In this document: piece by piece, positions 46,501 through 58,800 of the stretch
Layout of the letters: every line of letters starts with the position of its first letter
How positions within the stretch are numbered: the first letter of the stretch is position 1
Source: Lineus longissimus
Taxonomy: Eukaryota; Nemertea; Pilidiophora; Heteronemertea; Lineidae
Direction: 5' to 3'
Assembly: GCF_910592395.1 (NCBI RefSeq)
Contig: NC_088320.1
Location: forward strand, 15,374,501-15,438,500
Length of the DNA: 64,000 bases
Notes under the pieces: generated by a model
What the model saw: the letters and a program-made list of their open reading frames with translations, nothing else
The model's database searches: none
What the model was told of the DNA's origin: nothing
Position numbers and translations under genes: made by a program

Positions 46501-49500
46501 AACAGATCATTCTGGCCAAATCTGACATCCACATCTACGACATTCTAAAGGTAAGAACAAACATACCATTTTGGCCAAGTCTAGCATCTACAACTACGAC
46601 ATTCTAAAGGTAAGAACAAACATATCATTCTGGCCAAGTCTAGCATCCACAACTACGACATTCTCAAAGTATAAACAAAAATATCATTCTGGCCAAGTCT
46701 GACATCTTCATCCACGACATTCCCAGGGTAGCACCCAATTTACATTTATGGTCACTCTAAGTGTTAAGGCTCATTAACCTCATTCAACATAGACCTTTGA
46801 TATTTACCCTATTTTGGAAAGGCATAGTATTTTTCACAGGATTTCTAAGAAATCAGGTCTTTCCGGAAAAAGTTGGACCATCCATTGCAAAGTTTTGTCG
46901 GATAAATCCGGAAACATTTAGAGAAACCGTTAGGAAGTCGGAAAAAGCCTTCTAATCTACTACTATTGTGCCCCTTTCCTAGATTTCTGTGGTAACCATG
47001 CAGTGCACGCCCGATGTTCATTTTATTTTTCTCATCACTGGCTCACCATTGTGATTTTCGTCGCTGCACATGGAACGTACTGTTGTACCGAACAAGTTGC
47101 AGCAATACAGCGTGGTCCAGAAAAAACGCAACCGGATACTTCCACTACCGGGGGTTTAACACCATTGATATCAGTGGATGGGGAATCTTTCTAGAAGAGG
47201 AAAGATACCGAGATCGCCCGATTTGGTTCAGTAGTTTTTGTTTTAGAGCCTCTTTTTGTGAAGCATAGACAGACCTTATTCGCACATAGGAAAAATCGAC
47301 CACACCACCGAGATGTTTGTAAGCTACAACAGAAGCGTTCTGTTTTTCTGCATTGAACCTGGCCAAGTGACTCCAACCTTGCTTCACAAAAACGTCTCTA
47401 CAACAAAAACTACTGAACGGAATTGGTTGATCTTGGTATCATTCTTGATCTAGAAAGATTTCCAACCCACTGGTATCAATGATTTTAACCGCCTGGAGGC
47501 GGAAGTTTTCGGTTGCATTTTTCTGGACAACCCTGTATAACGATAGCCATACAGGATAGAAGGAAATTTAAGATGGAGTAGATTCCACTATAGTTCTGCT
47601 CTCGGATTACGATGCGAAGGGTTCTTTTAGGTGCATGCATCACACCCGTTGACGGACAACAAATGTAATGTAATGCAGTACATGTATATGTTTACATAGT
47701 AGATAGATAGCTCGCCCCTCTCTCCTGCAAACTTTAATTTTGGAGTGATTAAGACTAAACGAGTTACTCGCAATTACTAATCATTTTCAGAACCCCTGGT
47801 ATAGCTCCCCCTCCTTCCTGTAAACTATCATTTTGGGCTGATGAAGAGTTTTATAAAGTATCGGTCCCATAACTAATCATTTTCTTTTAGAACCCCTACA
47901 TGTCAGAAACATTTGAGTTTGCAAGGAAAGACCGGGTGTTTGCTACTGCTGATATCGAGTTAGCCTTTGCGTATGGAAGCTTTGGGTATGGCTGGTCGAA
48001 TCAACTTCAGAACCCCATCATAACGCCAGGATCACAGCTCATGCATTCAATGTTTTATCGTCAAGAGCCGCCTACAGAACGACTTCTCGAGAACGCATCG
48101 TGAGTTAATTTTATTAGGTTGCATTTCTGGTAAAAACCCGGGTGAGATGGACAGCCAGTACATGAACAGAGTCTGGCAGGAATTCTTCCTCCCTTTAGCT
48201 TGTTGGTCTTCCATGATGTGATGGTAACTGTAACAGAGAAAATGCGGTAGAGAAATATGCCTTCTTCTATTTTACTTTCGCTTGCAAGTAAAACTCAAGA
48301 TTTTTGGTCAATCTCTTTCATAAAGAGTCGATCACCGTCATTGGCATCAATTCCAAGCTTGATGAAGTAGTCATCTGTGGACCGCGCGGTAAGATTCGCA
48401 ATCATGCCTTGGTGGTAGGCCTTCGTGCATCGGTCTAATGTACCATTATCTAAGAGTTGAAGTCGATGATGGCAAAGTACTGAAATGGACGGCTGAGAGG
48501 AGACTCAAACGTCGTGATGGCTTGGAGGAGTTGGGAGTCGATGGTTTAGACGAGTCTCTAAAGTCAAGCATATAAATGCTATCCTCTTTTGCAGGGATAT
48601 TGCCTCAGCGCTTCCCATCGGACATCCGCCATTTATCCCATTCACCGTGAAAGCGGAAATCGGGAAGACGGCAAAGGAGCTCGGTAAGTCCCTCATCGGA
48701 AACAATAATGAGCAAGTGCAACATTCTTCACTCACCACAAGATTCGCAACACTCGTCCGCGATCCGCGACGATAACTTTCACAACGGACATTGCATGTAG
48801 GTTTTTGGTAGATGACAGGGTTATAGTATAATAATAGTATAATATTATTACTGGAAAATAATGATCGTTTTAAAGTTAACTTTGATATCATCAGTAGTCA
48901 TTGGTACTACTAATTTTACACTTTACTACATACTAAGAATGGGAAATTCATACAAAAATAGTCATACACTTCATTTTCTGTAAGATTTTTTTGAGAAGTT
49001 CACCATGATAACCCAAAATGAACGTTCAAATTGTGGGAAACTGCGGACGAAGATTCGGAAGGCGCGAGTGGCTAATGGAGTCTCCTGTCAAGCAGTTCAA
49101 TAACTCTGCCGAGAATGGGAAAAGATGCCGCCAAATCTAACTCTGTTAGTGTTAATATGACTAAAGCCAATAAAGGACCATTGGCATTGTTAAGGGCAAT
49201 ATTACCCAGCTGTCGACTGCCCAGTCACCTCCTATTCTACATAAGTAGTTTCCATCAGCCAATTGCACAAAAAAGGAAAAATTCAAAATCTGACGGATTA
49301 TCACGCTTTTCCAATGTTGACTCCAATTAGACCCGAGTTAGCTCTCCATGCGTTGTGTTTTCCATGTGGAACGATGCACTAGTAAGGTGCTTCCTAGAGT
49401 AATGGATCTACCCTGTGACGTCTTGGTGTATATAGATTTTCCCGACGTCACGCTGATGGCGCTTGATATACCCCGCTACTGCGACGATACACGTTCAGAA

Positions 49501-52500
49501 AAATAGTTTACTGAAGAACCAGAAGAAGAACAAACATACTGCAGTAAAAATCCGCCCATTCCTTTAACAATAAATCGATGATCGCATGTATTTTTTCCTC
49601 TCGATTTTCAGATATCGATGTTGACGTGAAGGACCTGACCCGGACCATAAGTGACCCGTTAATTCTGGTCGCAAAGACCCGGAAGAGGATGGGTGCTTTA
49701 CTAGGTCACTACGGCACACTGTCGTCACGGACGGAGAGATTGGCTTTCCTTAACAAACTAGTCAACGAAAGGTCAGCCAGCGACTACCAGAGGGAAAAAG
49801 CGGTAATTTTCCATTGTCATAGTGATAAAGCTATGCGTCATGATACCCGCTCGATTTTCGATGACTGGATCCTAGTATGCATACTGGCATGACGAAGTTT
49901 ATTGTTTCTGCGTGCTTATACATCAACTTCAAACGCAGATGACACGTCCCATTGACCCATATGTATCGGCCTAGTTGCCGTATCGAGTCAGGCTGAGAGT
50001 TTTTGCTCGTTCGGGCTACATTTTTGACAACACCACTCATATCCATGTCATGTCCACGATCTAGTTGCGAGAAGGTTTATCTATGTCTTTTCCAATAGGT
50101 TTGCGAGAAAAAAAACCGCACACGTGCACATATCCTTCGTTCCCCTGTAGCTTCATTCGTGGTCCAATGATGAAGTCTTCAAAAAATATCTAACCCCTCT
50201 ATTTCCTACGTACACCCATCACTGGAAAAACTTATGGATTTCTATAGTGAGGTATGCGTACTCCGTCTCACAACACATTCAAATCATTATTGTACCCCAC
50301 ATATCGTATAAAAGTCGCTCCCTCGCGGACTATATAGAATGAAACTTAAATGTTGATCTAATGACCAACACAGGACAAAAATGAGCTGATGATGAAACCG
50401 TCTCGAAGAGGAATGTAACATTATAGTTGCCCACCGTTGATACAAAACACTGCTTGTCAAGAACAATGATTACATCTTCCCTCTCTATTTCGATAGACAA
50501 TGGAACAACACAAGGAATGTGAACAAACCGTACCAAACTCAATGAATCCTCTTGCGGTACCCCACATGGATGTAGATTCTGATGAAGATCTACCAACCAT
50601 GACGTTACTTATGGCCACTGCTCCCGGTGAGTTTATATATCCTCACGCTGACTGTTGAACGTGGTGAACGACTAAAGATATTCAGCTGAGCGTCCACTAG
50701 GACATTATTAGCTCTACATGTATAAAATATATCTGGCGATTGTAATATATGAAAGTAGGAGGAAACTGGAGACCCCAAAGGGCACCTACGCTGTTGAAAA
50801 AAGTCGCCCTTTTTATTTCATACGTTTACCTGGGCCTCATGGATGACTGGCGCTGATGTTTCCACCATGTCCACTGCGTCACTCTGAAAGCCCACACCCT
50901 AATGAGGAACCGGCGTTAAGATAAATGCCAGTGGCGGCGCCACAATCGATCGTACCTTCTGACGCCATGACGTCATTTTCTGGTCTGTTGACGTCGCATG
51001 AGGTCAATCACGGGAAACCATTGCGTACATTTTTGCACAGGATTTCAACAACAGAAAACGTACCCAATAACTGGCATCGCGCATATTTTCCGCAAAATTA
51101 TCTTAAGAAACTGATAGCTCAATAGATTTAAAACAAGAAGATGCAAACGTCGCCGAAATCGGTCGAAAATAAGCGATCGTTTTCGGGCTCAGAAATAACA
51201 TGATAATGCATTGGAAATTGAGAGTTTTGGTATGATCGATTGCAGCGCCACGCGGCGGATAAATCGCGCCGGTTCCTCATTGATCGATAAGCCGAATCTG
51301 GCCAGCACTTTCATTTGAGAAGACACAGTATTAAGCTTACTTTATCTTATCATATCATGTGTATTGTCTCTTCGACAGCTTGTAATATCCGCGGCATCCC
51401 ATAAAAAGCCCTTCTTTATTGCTTTATTGTGTTCGTTGCAGCTATTCGGCCTCGGAATGTAGCATACAAAAAGACCAAAGCAACGATGGACGGAGACGAT
51501 GTAAGTGTTCAGGTTCCATATGTGTCCATGAGCAGTGTAAATGTATTGTTGAGAAATAATTATCATAAGACTTAAGGTCTGTGTCCACCTGTGCGTTTTG
51601 TGCTGCGTTATCACGGAGCGTATTACGCATAGAAACTGCGCATTGTAAAGTTCAATGGCTTTTCAAAGAACCCTGTCCTTTTGTGCATGACACGGTCTGC
51701 ACTGCGCTACGTAATACGGCCCATAAAGAAATTTTCTTTATGAAGCGGATCACGCAACGTAGTTCTGGTCCGTGTTATGTGATCAGTCAATAGAAAATGA
51801 CCATAGGCCTTGGATATGAAAGGGTGGCAATATGTGCAAAGGGATCAAGGAAGGCATGATGACCAATGGACATAGTATTACGCCCGTATTACGCAACGCG
51901 TTACATATGCGCAGTGCGCTGCATGATAACGCACGTAATAACGCACCCAGTGGACACGGGCCTTAGGGTCGGTGTTATGATTTATACGCTAAATGAAATT
52001 ACATAACATCTAAACTGATCAAATCCTGGTACCTTGTACACGAACCTGATCGAGACATGTCCATTTTATATGACGTGACATCACTCTGCGCGCACAATTC
52101 ATATGGCTTATAAAGAATGTCAGTTGTTGCCGCGTCGGCCTTCCTGCCAAGCCAACCTTAAAATCTGCCATTTTCAACTTTAGTGTTAATATATTGTTGT
52201 ATGTAGCCTGTATAACGTGTACAAGAATACCTTTGATGCTGCAGTCGTTTTATCCAAAAAACTTGAATCACCTCTGAAGTCATTATATCACGAACGTCCC
52301 CAATCATGTCAATAGGCAGGTTTCGCGACCCCTACGAACGACGAAGGTCTGTCGTGTCATCAAGCCATGTGCTAATTCATTTACGCGACACTCGTAAATC
52401 ATCTTTTGTGTACGAGGAATCGGGGAAACTTTCGAAAACTTTCGTTTGTCTGTGTTACTGCATTCTAAGATGTAATGAAATACATGTTCTCCACGAAATT

Positions 52501-52830
52501 TGCTTTGCTTCAACACGTATAGGTATTATTACGTTTTCATTGCAGAGTGAGGAGCCAACGGTTCTTCAGAACCCCGAACCAGCGGTTATGTTCGATTTGA
52601 GCGAAGACGCGAGGAGTCCATCGGAGCCGACTGTCGCTGCTCAGACCAAAATGGCATGGCGCAAAGCTAAGACCCGCATGTTTGGTGTGCTTGGAGCATT
52701 TGGAATGTTAGCCCGTAAGGCAGAAGCGCCTGTCGCGCATGATCCGTCCAAACATGAGATTGCCAGTGGCAGTGAACCAGTCGATGACCTCGTTTCAATA
52801 ACCGTCAAGTCCGAGGAAGAGAACCGGTAG
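43540..52830 (+). CDS. Unrecognised 409-aa protein, 8 exons
   Basis: Exons 43540-43689, 46434-46550, 47891-48099, 48595-48683, 49612-49802, 50497-50626, 51442-51500 and 52546-52830 total 1,230 nt. Every junction is in phase with GT-AG introns and good acceptors. I do not recognise the family. Residues 1-50 are hydrophilic (LTKSQIVAIAHKNN). Residues 90-188 contain an aromatic, Gly-rich stretch (ELAFAYGSFGYGWSNQ) and ITPGSQLMHSMFYRQEPP. Residues 189-252 are predicted helical and basic (KTRKRMGALLGHY). Residues 253-315 are acidic then basic (MDVDSDEDLP). The C-terminus has a basic segment (MAWRKAKTRMFGVLG) and an acidic tail. There is no signal peptide or membrane helix, so it is probably cytosolic or nuclear. 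The start is the first of two adjacent ATGs. AATAAA lies at 53114. Confidence 0.75.
44682..44847. mobile_element. 166-bp palindromic foldback MITE (intron 1 of orphan gene)
   Basis: AATTGAACCC to GGGTTCAATT, with nearly continuous pairing inward: ACCTTGGTT, TTACCAAGACACTC, GGTGGAGCTAAAAT, GTCCAAACCC, and a loop of about 6-10 bases. Confidence 0.85.
45837..46371. mobile_element. TTAA-flanked TIR element, copy 1 (intron 1 of orphan gene)
   Basis: Ends AGGGCCATTG and CAATGGTCCT, flanked by TTAA on both sides (45833-45836 and 46372-46375). TTAA duplications are typical of the piggyBac and Kolobok superfamilies. No transposase is present. A shorter copy is at 49174. Confidence 0.8.
46504..46735 (+). 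repeat. Four tandem ~59-bp copies of an exon end and its splice donor
   Basis: The 3' end of exon 2 plus its donor (ACATTCTAAAGGTAAGAAC at 46540-46558) recurs with ends at 46609, ~46669 and ~46729. The second copy keeps a perfect AAG|GTAAG donor, the third is weakened (AAAGTATAA) and the fourth lost. Using the second donor would add in-frame codons and hit TAA. Confidence 0.8.
47709..47895 (+). repeat. Duplicated splice-acceptor region of exon 3
   Basis: About 100 bp are repeated: ACTAATCATTTTCAG|AACCCCTGG (acceptor ends 47790) and TAATCATTTTCTTTTAG|AACCCCTAC (ends 47890). Only the second leads into an open frame; the first runs into TAA after ten codons. Confidence 0.75.
49174..49563. mobile_element. 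TTAA-type TIR element, copy 2 (intron 4 of orphan gene)
   Basis: A 390-bp relative of 45837-46371: shares GTTAGCTCTC, CCATGTGGAACGATGCACT and ACGTTCAGAAAAATAGTTTA, with several deletions. Right flank TTAA, left flank mutated to ATAA. Confidence 0.75.
50901..51281. mobile_element. MITE family B, copy 3 (intron 6 of orphan gene)
   Basis: 381 bp, almost identical to the copies at 15753 and 23412, with perfect AATGAGGAACCGGCG ends. It has the four bases that copy 1 lacks. Confidence 0.9.
51572..51965. mobile_element. MITE with GTGTCCAC ends (intron 7 of orphan gene)
   Basis: Left end TTAAGGTCTGTGTCCACCTG pairs with right end CAGTGGACACGGGCCTTAG. Subterminal sequence is rich in TTACGC and GCGTTA in both orientations. 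About 394 bp. Confidence 0.75.
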
Positions 52831-53174
52831 GATTCTAACGAGGGATGAATAATGAAGCAGGTCGGAACGCAAAACTTATCGGCACACTTTATTTTATTCC
52901 CCTCTTTGTTCTCCTCACACGACGGACTGGTACAAAAGACAAGCTTTTTTTAGTCATATTATTGCAACTTAGTGTAATTACAGTGCAATCTACGTTACGA
53001 GAACACGCTAAATAATGTAGTCTCGACATTTCTTAGGAAGTTTCCCCCAGCAAAGCTAACTCCACCACCACATTTATACCACATACGGAGAGAAAGGCCA
53101 CCAATACATTGACAATAAATCTTGTATCTGTTTCGAAAATCCGTAGAAATTGTCGTATAAATGATAGGCCGGGT
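52831..53174. other. 3' UTR and flank of the orphan gene
   Basis: Contains AATAAA at 53114-53119, ~285 bp after the stop. Nothing else recognised. Confidence 0.45.
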
Positions 53175-53401
53175 CTATTTGGCAAGCCGCTCGCCGAACA
53201 GGCATCTTTTTTTGTCCTGTTTGGAGAGCCGCTTGCCAAACAGCACTAAAAAGCCACCCTGTTCGGCCAGCCGGGCTTGCCAAACAGGTAAAAAATCTAC
53301 CCTGTTTGGCGAGCTGGAGACTTTACTTTAATATTAATGAGTTCGCTCTCCATTCAGGACAAGAAAAAGTCGCTGTTTGGTAAGCCGGGCTTGCCAAATA
53401 G
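53175..53401. mobile_element. 228-bp MITE family C, copy 2
   Basis: Near-identical to 39825-40052, with CTATTTGGCAAGCC inverted ends. The high identity suggests recent activity. Confidence 0.85.
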
Positions 53402-53665
53402 TCACTTCCTAAATGATAACACTATGTAAATACTTAGCTTGACCATTGTGATGCATTGTTTAACGCTCATTAGGACTTTTCATTTGTCATGAGTTTTCCA
53501 AGTTCATGCTTAATAACATTTATGCTGTGACTGTAATCCATGGTTGTCTTCAAAGTAACACAGATCACACATTTCATTATAAGAATAGGCGGGTTTGTAT
53601 TGAAACGGTTTAGTGCCCCAACCGAAAGCTACGCTTTTACAGAAACGGGTCACAGCGTCAGATGA

Positions 53666-54064
53666 GATGGTTCCATCCATGACCAAGAGGAGGGTAACTG
53701 TGATCGAGTAGATGTCTTGCCCCTAGCCAAAGAACAGGATGCAGTTGAAGCTTGATTGGAGAAGGAGGCCCTTTTACTGGTGGACGAGATTGAGAAGGAG
53801 ATGAAAAAGGTCGATGTTCTGTTGAGATCAAGAGGCAGTCGTACCGGTATGCTCAGGATGGCCGACAGGATGAAGGGAACCTTCGAGGAATTTGGAGGCG
53901 TCATTGTCCGGCTGGTACACTCGTTCACGAACATTGGCAAGATGAAGGAGGTAGTCCAGGCTGTTAGGGACACCAAGGGGAGAATACGAGGACGAGGTCG
54001 ATGACTGCTTTAACAACCGTGATGATGCCCCATTAGGGAGCCCATGTGCGGACTTTGGCAGATG
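53666..54064 (+). pseudogene. Decayed coding fragment, Lys/Glu-rich, unidentified
   Basis: A coding-like frame from 53666 is broken by TGA at 53753 and continues to 54004 (LEKEALLLVDEIEKEMKKVD, then RMADRMKGTFEEFGGVIVRL). A probable frameshift near 53980 leads into another frame rich in Asp/Glu (EYEDEVDDCFNN). The helical Lys/Glu part suggests a coiled coil. Codon-like composition with stops fits a pseudogene or transposon relic. Family not recognised. Confidence 0.35.
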
Positions 54065-54686
54065 AGAAGCTACCAGTAGACAATGGTGACAGGAAGGTTG
54101 AGGGGATGATGCCGCAAGCGAATCGAGCCAGCAGAGTGAGAAATCTCATCAATCGCTCAGGTGCCCGTCTGCGAGGATTAAGGCAATTTTCTCATGTGTA
54201 GATGTATGTGGCGAGTACAGACGGATGCATTTTCAACACAAAAATAGCTTTTTCAGGTTTAGGCCTGTATGGCAGCTAATCTATATGAATTCAATATCAA
54301 TGAATATGAAGGTTGACAAATGGAATGTCCTGTTTATGTTCTGAGCTACGCGCGCGCCGTCTGGCGTTTTGCAACCGAGGCCCCGGTCCCCGTCTAGGGT
54401 TCTGCCAAAATATTCCTCGCCAGTTTGGCAGAATTGGTGTCATCTTTCCTGAATTGGACTTGGGCATGGTGGTTAACATGCCTCGATCAGCTGTTAAAGA
54501 ATCAGAGTGATTCTAAGTTCTGCTTTGGAATCGCCTCCACTGAGTAGGCGGCGCTGACTTTCACATCATATGTCAAATGACTGAAAACTGAGGCAAAATT
54601 ATGTCACGTCTCCCCGCCGACTCAAACCCTCGGGACAGGCAGCGCCATGTAGCGGTCACCGTAGCTTTGCGGGTACCGTGCCGGTG
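54065..54686. other. Intergenic spacer
   Basis: No gene recognised; GC-rich around 54350-54420. Confidence 0.35.
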
Positions 54687-55560
54687 TATTCCTGTTTCGC
54701 CTATTCCTGTTCCGCCTATTCCTGTTCCGCCTATTCCTGTTTCGCCTAATTCCTGTTTCGCCTAATTCCTGTTTCGCCTATTCCTGTTTCGCCTAATTCC
54801 TGTTTCGCCTATTCCTGTTTCGCCTAATTCCTGTTTCGCCTATTCCTGTTTCACCTATTCAAATGTATTGCTAACCTCCCCACAGACGTAGGAATATGAA
54901 CCGTCCCTTACTATAGTGTTAAAGGCTATCATTAAGAATAAAGTCTGAAATAATGGATTTAGCGACATTTCAATTATTTTAGTATTATTCGGAATAACTT
55001 TGGAAAATTATACATAGCTTACATAGGCTCATGTTTTAGCTTATTTTAAAAGGCAAGATATAAAATAGTAAGAAAGTTTTACCCTATCATTAGATTTGAG
55101 AAAGGTTTCCTGTTTTTATAAAATAAACGACTGCTTTACTCTACTTAATCTATTAGTTTTTACTGTGTGTCAGTATGGTCCTATGGTCCTACGGTCAAAT
55201 AAGTCCCGGACTGTCCCCGCTTTCAAGGTGACTCTTTCAAAACGGTCATGGCATGGTTTGTTAACAAAGTTGATGGCATTTGATTAGTCAAATAGTCATC
55301 ACATCGTTAACATCATCCAATTGTCCCCTCACATTTTCCCCATAAAATGGACATGCATCCCTAAGGTTCCCCGTGGGAGAGTCGATTTATTGTAGGGGTA
55401 CTGGAAAGTAGGCGAAACAGGAAGTAGGCGAAACAGGAATAGGCCAAACAGGAAATAGGCCAAACAGGAAATAGGCCAAAAAGGAATAGGCGAAACAGGA
55501 ATAGGCGGAACAGGAATAGGCGAATCAGGAATAGACGAAACAGGAATAGGCGAAACAGGC
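54687..55560. mobile_element. Foldback-like element F2 with inverted minisatellite ends
   Basis: Left array (54687-54860) has about 11 copies of the 15/16-bp unit TATTCCTGTTTCGCC. The right array (~55401-55560) has about 10 copies of its complement (GGCGAAACAGGAATA). The ~540-bp centre has no gene. The structure parallels family F1, with a different unit. Confidence 0.75.
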
Positions 55561-55843
55561 ATAAACCACCGTGCCACACCCTCAGGCTTACGATACTATC
55601 TCAAACGTTCAGCTATAGAGATAACGCTTATCAAATTTCTGTAATTCGTTAGGACAAGATAAAAGTAAGAGTATATATACTAGATATGTATTCGTGTCGA
55701 TAGGGCGGGTGTACCGGTGTTATACAAATGGGTTGATCCAAACGTAACGACGTCCTTGCACGAAACCAGAAGGAAAACAGCCTGCTCTTGGTAGAGTGGC
55801 CCAGAAGGGCTGAAAGATTTAAGGTCGTCAAACTACAGTCATC
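55561..55843. other. Upstream flank of the SLC5 gene
   Basis: Contains GTATATATAC at 55671-55680, ~165 bp before the start codon, a possible but weak TATA element. Confidence 0.35.
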
Positions 55844-58800
55844 ATGGCCGATCTCGAGGTGGGAGATTACGTCATCATCGGCATTCATTTCGTCATCACA
55901 GTTATCGTTGGACTTTGGGTAAGAAAGAGATGTATTCGAAACTTCGTGTTTCATTTTAAAATTTTCAGTGAATCAAAAATGTTCATGTCAGGGCGAAGTC
56001 ATACTCGGCGGGCTTCAGTAATCGGAGGGTTGAGGGGCATTTGAACTGAGGGGTCGTGTAAGGCCGGTTGTACATGAGATCACTCGAGTACACGGTATAT
56101 AAAGATATAGGTTTACCTTTAAAATACACGCATACCTTTGAGCAGAAATGACGACACAGCAGAAACGGACAAGAAACCTGTTCATTTTGAGGGCTGTGAG
56201 GCCACGTTTGTAACATGATTGCTGATATAACATTTTGATACTTTTCCAGCCATCATGCCGCGGAGGGCGGTCTTCAGCCAAAGGATACTTTCTAGCAGGG
56301 CGGGCGATGCCGTGGTGGTTGGTGGGCACGTCATTGTTTATGAGCAACATCGGTAGCAGTACATTCATCGCTCTGGCGGGAGCATCGTCTTCTGTAGGGA
56401 TAGCGGTCATCTGTTACGAGTACGGGGTAAGTCGAGGTGGAGAGTCATCCGCTATGGAATAATCAGGTTAGATAATCATCTTTTATGGGATAAGACAATG
56501 AGGAAGTGCATTGAAAAGAAGGTAATCGAATAACAAAAAGAGAACCTGTATGGAGATGGAGATGTGGAGATGCCATTACTGTGATACTTCCATTTACCCC
56601 GTATCCATTATGACGACTCTCTTTCAGGGTCTATTCGGCGTGTTGCTGCTGGGCTTTCTCTTCATGCCCGTCTACATCTCATCGGGAGTGTACACCATGC
56701 CCGAGTATCTGCAGAAGAGGTTCGGCGGCAAGAGGCTCAAGATCTATTATGCTGTCCTGTCACTACTACTGTTTCTGTTCACCAAACTGTCGGTAGGTAT
56801 GGTTCTGTCAGTATCCCTTGTTTGATACGTGACTCCTCGTTTAGTGCCATACAATAAAGAAATATCATACCTTCGGTTTCAGTGCTACTGTTAATCAGAA
56901 TGAGGAAGTCTTATTAGTCAAATCGACAGAATAAAGGCTTCCGATTGGCTGAATCTACAGATTGAAGGCTCTGATTAGCCAAAAGGATAGAATGAGGACT
57001 TGTGATTGGTCAAAGAGGAAATCTGTTGGGCCAATCCGAGAAGAAGTCACAGCAAAGTTTGCTTGAGGAAGTAGGTTATGGTGTCGCAGCTAACCTGATT
57101 GATTGGCTTTCCTCCAACCATTTTCCAGGCGGAGATCTACGCTGGCGCAGTGATTATCAAGGCGACGCTCGGCTGGGATGTCTACGTATCTGTGCTCGCC
57201 TTGCTAGCGGCAACCGCCCTCTACACGGTGCTAGGAGGACTAGCTGCAGTCATATACACAGACTTTCTACAGGCTGTGGTCACATTGATTTCGGCAACCA
57301 TCTTGGCAATTATGAGTAAGTGCAACCCTGTCTCGCGAGATCCACTCCATTTCGAAATCTGTGTGGTCCACCAATCAGCGTGCTTCTTTTTTCGTTTTGA
57401 AAACAGAGGAAGTGTACAATGTACGGTACCAAAGTGACGGGCGGCCATCTGTCAGTAGATCGGTTCCCAATCTCTTCCTACATTCTGTTTCAGGTATGAT
57501 ACGAATCGGTGGCTACGAAGCCATGAAGAATAAATACATGGATGCTGTTGGCGTTAACGCGACCATGAACTCGACCTGCGGGCACCCTGACCCGTACGCC
57601 TTCAACATCATGCGGCCAGCGACCGATCCAAACTACCCTTGGCCTGGCACAGTGTTCGGGGCCAGCATCTTAGCAACCTTGTATTTCTGTACTGATCAGG
57701 TAGGCGAGGAGTTCAGGCGTACAAGGTGATGAACAGGGACTGCCGAGATCAAACTCAGTTTTGTGGTCTTTTGATTCGCCAGTACGACAGGAAGTCTTAA
57801 ACTGCCGCTTGATGAAGATGGTTGATGTCTATTCATCGCGGAGCTGTGTATTGGGAAGTCAGTCGGTCGGCAACAGTTACCAGTGCCGAGGTTTGGAGCA
57901 TGGTTGAATGTTTAAAGGTTCCATATTAAAAACGACGCTAGTTGACGCCATTCTACGATCATCTTTCCCTTTTGCAGGTCATAGCCCAGGTCATCTGAGC
58001 AGCTAACGACGTAACCCATCCTTTCTTTTTGTAGGTGTTAGCCCAGAGGATCTTAGCAGCGAAAGACCTCACCCACGCCAAGGCAGGGAGTGTACTTGCC
58101 GCCTGTTTGAAGGTTCTACCAATCTTTATCATGATCTGGCCTGGATTAGCTAGCCGCGTCTTCTTCCCTGGTAATTTCTATCGGGACAGGTTTGCAGTAC
58201 ATGGACATTTCAGTGTATTGGATACGAATCTATGTACTATCGTAATCAAAGGTCTAGGTCACTCTAGTCACATATTCTTTGAAATAAAATCGAAATGGTG
58301 GTACGACCTGTATAATCCAGAAAACGTTATTTGCTGTGCCATCGCCTGTTCGTGGCCAATTTACGGAATTTATGCCTTTATTTTCCATAGAGACCCTCGC
58401 GTGTGCCACCGCCGACGATTGCAGGGCTGCCTGTGGTAACGCCGCAGGATGTGCCGACGTAGCCTATCCGAAACTCGTCCTGGAAATCCTGCCAGTTGGT
58501 CTGAGAGGGTTGATGTTGGCGGCCATGTTGGCAGCTCTGATGAGTTCTCTGACGTCCATCTTTAACAGTGGTGGGACTGTGTTTACTATCGATCTGTGGA
58601 CGGAGTTTAGGAAGAAGGCTTCCGAGACAGAGCAGATGATTGTGAGCAGGTACGTGTTCTAGATGACCGTATAGCTATTAGGGTGGTTTCGCAGGCGCAC
58701 GGATAGCACGACGTGAACGTTTAGCTAGACGTAACCGTTTTATTTACTGCTGCGTCATTTTGGTGGTTTCGCTGCGCACAAGAAAACGGTTACGTTTAAG

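Noticed and set aside
48438-48575. 45-codon ATG frame in intron 3 of the orphan gene (VEVDDGKVLKWTAERRLKRR)
   Set aside because: Coding-like but isolated, with no splice partners; possibly a transposon relic.
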